The notes beneath the pieces were generated by a model that saw only the letters and a list, made by a program, of their open reading frames with translations, searched no databases and was not told the origin of the DNA. 7,048 bases of DNA from positions 1 through 7,048 of the forward strand of contig SLKL01000046.1 of assembly GCA_007134625.1 (NCBI GenBank). The letters run 5' to 3'. The translations under genes were made by a program, and so were the position numbers. Shown piece by piece: positions 1 through 6,809 of the stretch. Origin of the DNA: Saprospiraceae bacterium (GTDB lineage Bacteria > Bacteroidota > Bacteroidia > Chitinophagales > Saprospiraceae). Every line of letters starts with the position of its first letter. Position 1 is the first letter of the stretch.

Positions 1-781
1 GGTTCCAAGAATAGGTTTTAGCAAAGAATTGGGTGACCATTCAGTGATTTATGGTCTTTTTAGCGCAGGTTTTTCACCACCCACCTTGGATGAATTCAGA
101 ACTAATGAAGGAAGTGTCAATTTCGATTTAGAGGCAGAAAGAGGATGGAATTATGAGGCAGGCTATCGATTCCGGGATAGGAACAATATTTTTCAAGCTG
201 ATCTATCCGTTTTTTATTTCAATCTGGATCAGACCATTTCTACCTTTACCAATCCCGATGGAGTTGTCTTATTCAGAAATTCCGGAGCTACCGATCAATA
301 TGGCATTGAGTTAGAAGTGGACTGGAGACCCTACAACTCAGATTTTGGTTTTCTCAGAGAAATTGAACTTAGACATGCTTATACCGGGCATTTTTTCTAT
401 TTTAGAGAATCAGCGCGAGGGGAGGAAGATATTTCCGGTAATCAATTGACAGGGGTAGCGCCGCATAAATTGAGCAACAGACTAAGTATTCAATTTTCCG
501 GAGGATTTCAATGGCAGTTTTATCATCTGCACTCCGACCGACTTCCGTTGGATGACCGCAACATTGTTTTTCAGGAAGCGAGGCATGTATTCGGTACTAA
601 AATCGATTGGAATCACCAAGTGGGTGATCAATGGAAAATCAAGGCAGGATTTGGGATAGAAAACCTTACCGACCTCGACTACAGCCTGGGTAATGACCTG
701 AATGCATTCGGTGGCAGATTCTATCAGTCTGCACCGGGAAGGAATTGGCATGTGGATGTGGGGGTGGGTTATCTTTTCTAA
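1..781 (+). CDS. TonB-dependent outer-membrane receptor, C-terminal part (5' end cut off)
   Basis: The reading frame is open from the window edge (first whole codon at base 2) and gives 259 residues up to a TAA stop, so the signal peptide, TonB box and plug domain lie outside the window. What remains is the distal half of a 22-strand beta-barrel: alternating hydrophobic/polar strands with many aromatic residues, an early SAGFSPPTLDEF stretch with a downstream NYEAGY strand, and the family-typical end containing ENLTD, an SAPGRNW motif and a terminal ...GYLF. The final Phe is the usual outer-membrane insertion signal. Such receptors import iron-siderophores, haem, vitamin B12 or sugars using TonB/ExbBD energy. 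The layout resembles siderophore/metal-type receptors more than SusC, but the substrate cannot be read from this part. Its position beside polysaccharide genes is probably incidental. The in-frame TTG at 29 is not the true start. Family call is firm; substrate unknown. Confidence 0.92.
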   Translation, partial: VPRIGFSKELGDHSVIYGLFSAGFSPPTLDEFRTNEGSVNFDLEAERGWNYEAGYRFRDRNNIFQADLSVFYFNLDQTISTFTNPDGVVLFRNSGATDQYGIELEVDWRPYNSDFGFLREIELRHAYTGHFFYFRESARGEEDISGNQLTGVAPHKLSNRLSIQFSGGFQWQFYHLHSDRLPLDDRNIVFQEARHVFGTKIDWNHQVGDQWKIKAGFGIENLTDLDYSLGNDLNAFGGRFYQSAPGRNWHVDVGVGYLF

Positions 782-862
782 ACTTTTATTTCCTTTATGA
801 TTTGCAGTTGCAAAGGAGGGGTTAGTTAAAATAATTGTAACTATTTACGACCTTAGATATCG

Positions 863-919
863 CATAAATTTTGTCACGATTTTTGCTTTTCTATTGCAAA
901 AATCCCGCCAAAATTTGTG
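863..919. repeat. Long A/T-rich hairpin inside the intergenic element
   Basis: Two blocks of perfect pairing make one long arm. GATTTTTGC (878-886) pairs with GCAAAAATC (896-904) around a 9-base loop, and AAATTTTG (866-873) pairs with CAAAATTT (909-916). A small 4x4 internal loop separates the blocks, and C863-G919 and A864-T918 extend the base. About 20 of 24 arm positions are Watson-Crick. No T-tract follows on the plus strand, so it does not look like a standard intrinsic terminator of the receptor gene, although it lies about 80 bases after that stop. Confidence 0.55.
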
Positions 920-930
920 AGATTTTCAGA

Positions 931-984
931 TTAATAACCACGGGATGTACCCGTGGTTATTAATGTATGACCCTTTCAGGGTCA
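931..984. repeat. Two tandem perfect palindromes (REP-like)
   Basis: The first is a perfect 14-bp inverted repeat, TTAATAACCACGGG (931-944) and its complement CCCGTGGTTATTAA (950-963), around the 5-base loop ATGTA. Four bases later comes TGACCCT (968-974) with AGGGTCA (978-984) around a 3-base loop. Paired GC-cored hairpins at a gene boundary are the architecture of REP/BIME elements mobilised by IS200/IS605-related REP-associated tyrosine transposases. No such transposase is in the window. The palindromes are certain; the REP assignment is inference. They might also attenuate read-through from the receptor gene, but no clean U-tract follows. Confidence 0.65.
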
Positions 985-1038
985 ACTATTAAATAGTTAC
1001 AAATAATTTACCTTATTTTGTGGTCTAATAGCGAAAAT

Positions 1039-2352
1039 ATGAAGCTTGAAATAAATGAGGATATCACCATTGGGGTCATAGGCTTGGGGTACGTAGGACT
1101 TCCACTAGCAGTAGCTTTTGGTGAGAAATACAGAACCATAGGTTTGGATAACAATCCACATCGTTTGAGTAAGATTATTGATCCTGAGGTTGTACACAAT
1201 GAGGTAGAAAATCTTATCCTTCGTGAAGTCCTTGAGCGGGATATTTCAGTTTTGGCGAAAAAGCCTTACGGTCTTAATTTGACTGGTGATATTAATGATT
1301 TGAAAGAGTGTTCTGTCTTCATTATTACGGTTCCAACCCCGGTTGACGAATATAAGCGACCTGATTTAACACCCCTTGTCAATGCTTCGAAAGATGTAGG
1401 GAACATCCTAAAGAGGGGAGATTTGGTGATTTTTGAATCAACTGTTTATCCCGGGCTAACGGAGGAAGTAGGGGTTCCCATCCTGGAGGAGGAGTCCGGA
1501 TTGAAATACAATCACGACTTTTTTGTGGGCTATTCCCCTGAACGCATCAACCCCGGCGATCGTCACAGAACATTTAAAAGTATAGTAAAAGTAACAAGCG
1601 GATCTACCCCGGAATGTGCAGCTGTGGTGGACAAGCTTTACTCGTCGGTGGTTGAGGCCGGTACTTTTAAAGCATCCTCCATTAGGGTAGCTGAAGCTGC
1701 TAAGGTGATTGAAAATGCACAGCGGGACATCAATGTGGCGTTTGTAAATGAATTGGCAAAAATTTTCAGACTGTTGGAAATTGATACTGCCGAAGTATTG
1801 GAGGCAGCTTCTACAAAATGGAATTTTCTGCCTTTTCGGCCCGGTTTGGTTGGTGGTCATTGTATAGGAGTAGATCCCTATTATCTTGCTCACAAGGCTC
1901 AGGAAGAGGGCTATCATCCCGAAATTATTCTGGCAGGAAGACGCATCAATGACAGCATGGGCACTTTTGTCGCGACCGAATTGATAAAGGAAATGCTCAA
2001 AAAAGACCTTGATTTAAGAAAGGGCAAAGTCCTGATTTTGGGTTTTACTTTTAAGGAAAATTGTCCGGATGTAAGGAATACCGGCGTTTTTCATATTTAT
2101 CAGGAATTAAAAGCACATTCATTAGAAGTAGATGTCGTTGATCCGGTGGCTGATATGCACATGACCGCCAAAGATTATGGGATTGAAATTGGACAGGATA
2201 CTTCTAAAATAAATTTTAGTGATTATCAGGGAATTGTGGTCGCAGTTGCGCATGACATTTTTAAGGAAATGGATTTTACCTTTAATAAAGATCAGGTAAT
2301 TTTTGATGTAAAGGGTGTTTTGCCTCAACCCAATGATTATTTGAGGTTATAA
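1039..2352 (+). CDS. UDP-N-acetylhexosamine 6-dehydrogenase (nucleotide sugar dehydrogenase, TviB/WbpO type)
   Basis: This 437-residue cytoplasmic enzyme oxidises C6 of a UDP-HexNAc (UDP-GlcNAc or UDP-GalNAc) to the uronic acid with two NAD+, supplying an acidic sugar for a surface polysaccharide. The N-terminal Rossmann fold carries GLGYVG (G15, G17, G20), and ITVPTPVD (96-103), ESTVYPG (133-139) and SPERINPG (166-173) follow. The central domain shows K222 and N226 in AEAAKVIENAQRD, and the catalytic Cys275 lies in GGHCIGVDPYYL. The C-terminal NAD/substrate domain runs to about 437. Length is normal and all key residues are present. The IENAQRDINVAF and NFLPFRPGLVGGHCIG wording matches the TviB/WbpO branch better than WecC or UDP-glucose dehydrogenase, but the exact substrate is inferred. 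ATG 1039 is preferred over in-frame TTG 1018 because homologues start just before the Rossmann strand and the extra residues are polar and unconserved. No clear Shine-Dalgarno is seen. The ABC flippase gene follows after 19 bases, probably in one operon. Confidence 0.93.
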   Translation: MKLEINEDITIGVIGLGYVGLPLAVAFGEKYRTIGLDNNPHRLSKIIDPEVVHNEVENLILREVLERDISVLAKKPYGLNLTGDINDLKECSVFIITVPTPVDEYKRPDLTPLVNASKDVGNILKRGDLVIFESTVYPGLTEEVGVPILEEESGLKYNHDFFVGYSPERINPGDRHRTFKSIVKVTSGSTPECAAVVDKLYSSVVEAGTFKASSIRVAEAAKVIENAQRDINVAFVNELAKIFRLLEIDTAEVLEAASTKWNFLPFRPGLVGGHCIGVDPYYLAHKAQEEGYHPEIILAGRRINDSMGTFVATELIKEMLKKDLDLRKGKVLILGFTFKENCPDVRNTGVFHIYQELKAHSLEVDVVDPVADMHMTAKDYGIEIGQDTSKINFSDYQGIVVAVAHDIFKEMDFTFNKDQVIFDVKGVLPQPNDYLRL

Positions 2353-2371
2353 TTTTTTTAGAAAACTGATA

Positions 2372-4168
2372 ATGAAATTAAAGGTCATCAGTGAATTTTT
2401 TGATTTTTTCTCCTACTTCTATAAGTATGTGGGTTACAGAATTTATATACTGATTATTCTGGGCTTTATTATGGGAGTTCTAGATGGTTTTGGCATAGCA
2501 ATGTTTATACCGCTTATTGAATTAGCAGGTAATCAAAGCACTTCAGAGGCTTCTGAATATATGGGCAAACTTTCTTTTTTAATAGACTTTATTCAAGGCG
2601 TAGGAGTTAGGTTGACTCTTAATACTGTTCTAATAGTTATGGTTGTCTTTTTTATTTTGAAAGGTTTAATCAATTATTTTAAATCCATTAAAAGTGTTTT
2701 GGCTATTCAACTCTTTACAAGAAAAATAAGAGACGAAATTATTAATGGTTTGAGTATCTTTCGTTACAGTTTATTTGTAGCATCTGATTCAGGTAGGATT
2801 CAAAATACATTAAGTGGTGAGGCTCATGCAGTAGTGCGTGCTTTCAATATTTACCTGAAACTTTTACACGCAATAGCCTTGATGTTTGTTTATGTAGTTT
2901 TAGCCTTTTTAGCTCACTTGCAATTTGCTACTTTAGTTTTGTTTGCAGCTTTTATAATAAACTTAATATTTGGAAGACTTTATAAAAAAAGTAAAAATCT
3001 GTCCCGTCAGATTACTACCCAAAACCATAAATTTCAGGGATTAATTATTCAAAAGGTCTTACATTATAAATACCTTAAAGCAACCGGATTGATAAAAACC
3101 TTTGCTCAAAAGCTAAAAAAGCAGGTAAGGGAGCTTGAGGATACCAATAAAAAGACCGGTATTATTTTAGCATTTTTTGATAGTATTATTGAGCCTCTTA
3201 CAGCGATTATCATAGTGGTAATAATATTGATTCAAGTTAATCTTTTAGGAGGTAGTATTTCTATGGTGTTTTTGAGTATTTTCTTTTTTTATCGTGCTAT
3301 AGCTTCAGTAATGGGAGCCCAGAATTTTTGGAACCGTTTACTTTCTCATTCAGGATCAGTTGAAAATATGATAGCATTTAATCGCGAATTAACCGAAGGA
3401 AAAGAATCCAACGGAGAAGTTGCGTTTACAGCTCTGAAAGAAAGGATTGAATTCAAGAGAGTAGGATTTTCTTATTTAGATGATCTTTACGTGATTAAAG
3501 AGGTTGACTTGAGTATCAAAAAGGGCAAGGTAATTGCAATTGTAGGAGAAAGTGGAGCCGGAAAAACAACATTAGTTAACCTTTTATGCGGCCTTATCTA
3601 TCCGGTATCAGGAAAATTAACTGTTGATGATATTGATGTGAGAAGGCTTGATATCCATTCTTATCAAAAAAAGATAGGTTACATTACTCAGGAGCCGGTG
3701 ATTTTTAATGCTACTATTTTCGAAAATATTACTTTTTGGGATGAACCTAATGAAAAAAATAAAGAACGATTCAGGCAGTCTCTGGAACAAGCTCAGATTG
3801 CTGATTTTGTTGACCAATTGAGTGATAAGGAGAATACTGTTTTGGGTACCAATGGATTTTCATTGAGCGGAGGTCAAAGACAACGTATTACTATTGCACG
3901 TGAATTATACAAAAAGGCAGATATTCTAATTTTAGATGAAGCCACTTCATCACTTGATTCCGAGACTGAAAAGGATATCCGATTTGAGATAGAACAATTA
4001 AAAGGTAATTACACCATGATAATTATTGCTCACAGGTTGTCAACCATTAAAACTGCTGATCAGGTTGTTTTATTAAAGGAGGGTAGAATAGATGCGATGG
4101 GAACTTACGAGGAATTATTGGAGTCATCAGAGGATTTTAAAAAAATGGTAGAATTACAGACGCTTTAA
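2372..4168 (+). CDS. ABC exporter-type flippase, fused permease and ATPase (PglK/MsbA-like)
   Basis: This 598-residue half-transporter is expected to work as a homodimer in the inner membrane, probably flipping a lipid-linked saccharide to the periplasm. The permease domain has about six membrane helices (roughly 22-50, 82-103, 160-182, 184-203, 262-290, 295-312). The ATPase domain begins near residue 359 and is complete: Walker A GESGAGKT (392-399, K398), Q-loop Q440, signature LSGGQ (498-502), Walker B ILILDE (D522, catalytic E523) and H-loop H554. Length is that of a normal MsbA/PglK-type protein. A saccharide substrate is inferred from the flanking UDP-uronate dehydrogenase and Wzz/Wzy genes; lipid or peptide export cannot be excluded from sequence. 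The gene lies 19 bases after the dehydrogenase gene and its leader has no clear ribosome binding site. Four sampled 60-base lines contain about 30% G+C against about 45% in four lines of the upstream gene, hinting at separate ancestry. Its TAA overlaps the stop of the converging gene. Confidence 0.9.
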   Translation: MKLKVISEFFDFFSYFYKYVGYRIYILIILGFIMGVLDGFGIAMFIPLIELAGNQSTSEASEYMGKLSFLIDFIQGVGVRLTLNTVLIVMVVFFILKGLINYFKSIKSVLAIQLFTRKIRDEIINGLSIFRYSLFVASDSGRIQNTLSGEAHAVVRAFNIYLKLLHAIALMFVYVVLAFLAHLQFATLVLFAAFIINLIFGRLYKKSKNLSRQITTQNHKFQGLIIQKVLHYKYLKATGLIKTFAQKLKKQVRELEDTNKKTGIILAFFDSIIEPLTAIIIVVIILIQVNLLGGSISMVFLSIFFFYRAIASVMGAQNFWNRLLSHSGSVENMIAFNRELTEGKESNGEVAFTALKERIEFKRVGFSYLDDLYVIKEVDLSIKKGKVIAIVGESGAGKTTLVNLLCGLIYPVSGKLTVDDIDVRRLDIHSYQKKIGYITQEPVIFNATIFENITFWDEPNEKNKERFRQSLEQAQIADFVDQLSDKENTVLGTNGFSLSGGQRQRITIARELYKKADILILDEATSSLDSETEKDIRFEIEQLKGNYTMIIIAHRLSTIKTADQVVLLKEGRIDAMGTYEELLESSEDFKKMVELQTL

Positions 4169-4194
4169 ATCGCGGTCAAGTCTTTTTTTCTTTT
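4159..4194 (+). terminator. Weak possible intrinsic terminator at the convergent junction
   Basis: A short stem, GACGC (4159-4163) with GC-G-GTC (4172-4177, one bulged G) around an 8-base loop, spans the shared stop region. AAG and then TCTTTTTTTCTTTT follow. The T-rich tract also encodes the Lys-rich tail of the opposing protein, so it may exist for coding reasons. The stem has only five pairs, so this is a weak candidate. It is listed because no other termination signal for the flippase gene is possible in a non-coding gap: there is none. Confidence 0.22.
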
Positions 4195-5628
4195 CCAATC
4201 ATTTTCTAATTTAATCAATACCGCCATCCACAACCAGAAGAAGCTACCCACTTTGTCAACCTCGATTTGGTCGTTCATCAATTGCAAAAGCAGTATGATG
4301 ATCATGGATGCAGAAATACCAATTAGTAGATTTTTTTCAGAACTCCTCGGTAAACGGTGGTAGAGGTTTTCTGCTCTAATCAGAAAAACAACACAAATTG
4401 TAAAGAAGATGAGAAAGCCCGGTATGCCCTGCTCAATCAGCATCATCAAATAGTAATTGTGAATACCCGATTGCTCCGGATTGTCACTTACATAAGTCTG
4501 GTAGGATCGAACGGTGAATGTTTTATAGGTTTCGTAGAAATTATTAGGCCCAAATCCTGTGACCGGTTTTTCCACCACCATATAGTAGCCGGCTATCCAG
4601 CGATAAAACCGCTCCATGGTCGAAATATCCTCAAACTGATAAGTTGCCTCAAGTAAATTTCCATATTGATAATGCATTACGGTGGTCTCATAATTAGGAG
4701 CATATTCGAGATACTTTTCACCTGAGAACATATAATAACTCAGCCCACCAATACTTAATACTGCAGCTATTAGTGCCAGTTTAGTCAATCTCAATCGGAA
4801 TAATAGCGGAGTAAAAACTGCAGCAAAAAGGGAAATCATGGCAGCCCTGGTATAGCCGAAATACAATGCAACAAGTAAAAAGAGGATACTGACAAAAATA
4901 AATTTACGCCTGCCACTGTACTTTTCACTCTCTGTCCACAAATACCAAATCAATGGCAAAAGTAAAGCTATTAGTGAGGAGTAAGCTACCTTGTTTCTAT
5001 AAAAAGGACCCACTACGCTGTTTATTGAGCGAAAGGTAAAACCACCTTCAATTCCATGTCTGATAAAGATGATTATAGCAGTGATAAGTAGGGCCGAAAA
5101 AGTGAGGCTTAAAATTTTATTAAGCGTAGCTTTTTTATCTATCATGTAATACGCCAAAAAGTAAAAAACCCCTACATACCAGCATTTTGCCAGGAAAAAC
5201 TTCATGGCAATCACTTGATTTACTGCAAAGAAAAAGGAAAAAAATATCCAGCCCAAATGCAGGAAAATCAGAAAAGTTAGCGGATGGGTGTAAATAGCTC
5301 CCGATCGCAATGCCTTATTCTGAAATAATGCAAACAAATAGATCACAAACAAAAACCACATTAATGGTTCTGATGGCATATCTGTGTCTAGAGAATCAGT
5401 TACCTGAAATTCATTGGAAAAGGGAATCAAAAAGAATAATAACAGGAAAATCTTATCCAGATTATGCAGGGAGAATGCTAAAAAAAGGAGAATTGCCGGC
5501 ACTAAAAGTGGGATGATAGATTCCGAAATTATAGCTGTAGTCACTGAAAAAACCACAACCACCCAATAAAGGATAAGGCCCCTTTCCTTAAAATCTGATC
5601 CTAACCAATTATTAGCAAAAGAATTCAC
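4165..5628 (-). CDS. O-antigen ligase / polysaccharide polymerase family membrane protein (Wzy_C-like)
   Basis: This 487-residue inner-membrane protein has about ten or more hydrophobic helices and one large periplasmic loop (about 301-400) before the last helices, the layout of the Wzy/WaaL family. Family landmarks are an Arg right after a helix in GYTRAAMISL (R261), ER in ISTMERFYRWIAG (E339-R340), VTGFGPNNF (356-364) and SGIHNYYLMMLIEQG (387-401, H390). Members either polymerise undecaprenyl-linked repeat units or ligate glycans to an acceptor. The preceding Wzz-like gene favours polymerase, but ligase is open because the two cannot be separated by sequence alone. The start is GTG at 5628. 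It overlaps the stop of the Wzz-like gene as GTGA, which suggests translational coupling, and the next Met (residue 84) would remove the first helices. The 3' end runs 4 bases into the flippase gene on the other strand. Length is slightly above the usual 400-450. Confidence 0.87.
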   Translation of the reverse strand: MNSFANNWLGSDFKERGLILYWVVVVFSVTTAIISESIIPLLVPAILLFLAFSLHNLDKIFLLLFFLIPFSNEFQVTDSLDTDMPSEPLMWFLFVIYLFALFQNKALRSGAIYTHPLTFLIFLHLGWIFFSFFFAVNQVIAMKFFLAKCWYVGVFYFLAYYMIDKKATLNKILSLTFSALLITAIIIFIRHGIEGGFTFRSINSVVGPFYRNKVAYSSLIALLLPLIWYLWTESEKYSGRRKFIFVSILFLLVALYFGYTRAAMISLFAAVFTPLLFRLRLTKLALIAAVLSIGGLSYYMFSGEKYLEYAPNYETTVMHYQYGNLLEATYQFEDISTMERFYRWIAGYYMVVEKPVTGFGPNNFYETYKTFTVRSYQTYVSDNPEQSGIHNYYLMMLIEQGIPGFLIFFTICVVFLIRAENLYHRLPRSSEKNLLIGISASMIIILLLQLMNDQIEVDKVGSFFWLWMAVLIKLENDWKRKKDLTAI

Positions 5629-6749
5629 GAGGATGTGATTTTTTTAATGGCGTCTTTATCGATAGATTCCGCGGCTACAATACCCAATGCACCAAAGAAT
5701 ACCACAAAAAATACACTTGCCAGAACTATCAAGGATCGCTTTGGTCTTACCTTGCGGTCTGGTGGATAAGCCTCCTGAATCACAAATACAGCTTTGAAAG
5801 GTGCACGGTATGCGGCCCTTAAGTTTTTAAGTCGCATTCTATCATAATCCAATTGAGTGTATTCCCTGTAATGTTGGGACTGAAGCATTTGAATCAATGG
5901 CATACCCACATTCATTCGCCTCAATCCTGAGAGCTCCTCTTCATCTCCGCTTTCAGTCAAAAAACGGTATTGTTGTTCCATCCCTCTCAGGTTAGCTTCG
6001 ATAAAAGTAAGTGTATCCCGCGATATTCTTGGATTAGCTGAAAGAATATCAAATTTCACTCTCTCTTTTTCCAGATCAGTTTCCAGTTGAGAAATCAGGC
6101 CTGCGAAATGTTCGGATTGAGCATCGATATTGTAGATGCCATAATATTGTCTGGTTCTGATTAAGCTATCTCTTAATACTGAGACCATAAGCTCTTTTTC
6201 TGCTACTGTTTCTTCCAGGGTTTCAATCATGCTTCTCTGAGCTGATTTAAGTACCCTTTCTGCGATCGATGCTAGTCTCTGACGGGCACTATTTGCCATA
6301 TGAGCAGCAATTTCAGGGTCGGTATCCTCAATAGAGAGTTCAATGCCGTCAAATCTTGTTTTTCTGATGGTCAGGTTTTTATCTAATTGATTTCTTACTC
6401 TTGTTCGCCATTGCCTTGAATCTTTACTAATTCCATAGCGCTCTGTAAGATCAAATTCTTCAATGAGATAGTCATATAATTCAGGTGATTGAGCCATGGC
6501 AATTAATCTGTCCATTTCTGCATCTGTACCATAGAATCTGAGGTCCGTTTGTGCACCGCCAAATAGTTTTTCCGGTTTAATCAGGTCCTCACTTGTAGGG
6601 TAAAAAACTGTAGTCGCCTGATAGTAATTAGGCATCAATAGCGTAATTGCTGCTGAAATCACGAATGCTATTAAACCGAGATAAATTAAACGTTTGCGAT
6701 TGCGATATAGGGCAGATACAATGTTTGCAACTTGATCTTTTTCTTTCAT
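5625..6749 (-). CDS. Wzz-type polysaccharide chain-length determinant (polysaccharide co-polymerase)
   Basis: This 374-residue inner-membrane protein has the classic Wzz topology: a short cytoplasmic N-terminus, TM1 at about 21-39, a long charged periplasmic region with predicted helical/coiled-coil stretches (about 150-230), a Pro-containing PPDRKVRPKRS segment before TM2 (about 339-360), and a short cytoplasmic tail. It sets the modal length of glycan chains made by a Wzy polymerase, which fits the Wzy_C-like gene it overlaps downstream. There is no C-terminal Walker/BY-kinase domain, so it is a stand-alone co-polymerase and not a Wzc-type autokinase. ATG 6749 is chosen. The frame can be extended to TTG 6773, but that codon falls inside a good promoter box (6771-6778). 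The leader is A/T-rich without a clear Shine-Dalgarno. It is likely the first gene of a two-gene unit, or the second of three if the upstream small gene is co-transcribed. Confidence 0.88.
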   Translation of the reverse strand: MKEKDQVANIVSALYRNRKRLIYLGLIAFVISAAITLLMPNYYQATTVFYPTSEDLIKPEKLFGGAQTDLRFYGTDAEMDRLIAMAQSPELYDYLIEEFDLTERYGISKDSRQWRTRVRNQLDKNLTIRKTRFDGIELSIEDTDPEIAAHMANSARQRLASIAERVLKSAQRSMIETLEETVAEKELMVSVLRDSLIRTRQYYGIYNIDAQSEHFAGLISQLETDLEKERVKFDILSANPRISRDTLTFIEANLRGMEQQYRFLTESGDEEELSGLRRMNVGMPLIQMLQSQHYREYTQLDYDRMRLKNLRAAYRAPFKAVFVIQEAYPPDRKVRPKRSLIVLASVFFVVFFGALGIVAAESIDKDAIKKITSS

Positions 6750-6770
6750 AATCTTAAATAAAAATTCATG

Positions 6771-6778
6771 CAAAAGTA
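6771..6778 (-). promoter_or_regulatory. Bacteroidota-type -7 promoter box for the Wzz-Wzy unit
   Basis: Read on the minus strand the bases are TACTTTTG, a full match to the TAnnTTTG -7 consensus of Bacteroidota housekeeping promoters. It lies 21 bases before the Wzz-like ATG, in the 60-base gap behind the upstream small gene, which would give a leader of about 15-17 bases. No TTTG is found at the usual -33 distance; GTTTAT occurs but too close. The position makes TTG 6773 an unlikely start. A motif of this size can occur by chance in A/T-rich DNA. Confidence 0.42.
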
Positions 6779-6809
6779 GGAAATAAACGCATAAACACTA
6801 GTTGAGGGT

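Larger units (their letters stand above)
824..1013. repeat. Structured intergenic element with terminal inverted repeats and three internal hairpins
   Basis: This fills most of the gap between the receptor and the sugar dehydrogenase. Its ends are inverted repeats: 835-847 (TTGTAACTATTTA) is the exact reverse complement of 990-1002, and pairing continues outwards to 824/1013 with three mismatches, giving 21 of 24 paired positions. Between the arms lie three consecutive hairpins at 863-919, 931-963 and 968-984, so a single strand could fold as a closed stem with three branches. No convincing target-site duplication is seen just outside 824 and 1013, and there is no open reading frame of note inside. 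Possible identities are a MITE, a REP/BIME-like element spread by a REP-associated Y1 transposase, or a structured RNA or leader acting on the downstream gene. The repeats are seen directly; the function is unknown. Confidence 0.6.

Noticed and set aside
801..814. TTTGCAGTTGCAAA palindrome 20 bases after the receptor stop as a terminator
   Set aside because: The stem is only five base pairs with a tetraloop and is followed by GGAGGGG rather than a T-tract.
1013..1020. TTATTTTG just before the dehydrogenase gene as a -7 promoter box
   Set aside because: It misses the TAnnTTTG consensus at the second base, has no TTTG at -33 distance, and would leave a leader of only about 12-15 bases. It is not strong enough to list as a promoter, though a promoter at the right end of the intergenic element remains possible.
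1456..1917. 153-codon open frame on the minus strand opposite the dehydrogenase gene
   Set aside because: It lies wholly inside a well-supported gene, and its translation shows no recognisable domain or membrane pattern. It is an antisense shadow.
4357..4656. 99-codon plus-strand open frame opposite the Wzy-like gene
   Set aside because: It is antisense to conserved polymerase motifs, has no family resemblance and no leader signals.
6746..6769. Seven-codon upstream reading frame (minus strand, MNFYLRL) whose TGA overlaps the Wzz-like ATG
   Set aside because: Its ATG lies two bases after the proposed -7 box, so it would begin at or before the transcription start. No ribosome binding site is seen. 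Probably chance in A/T-rich DNA.
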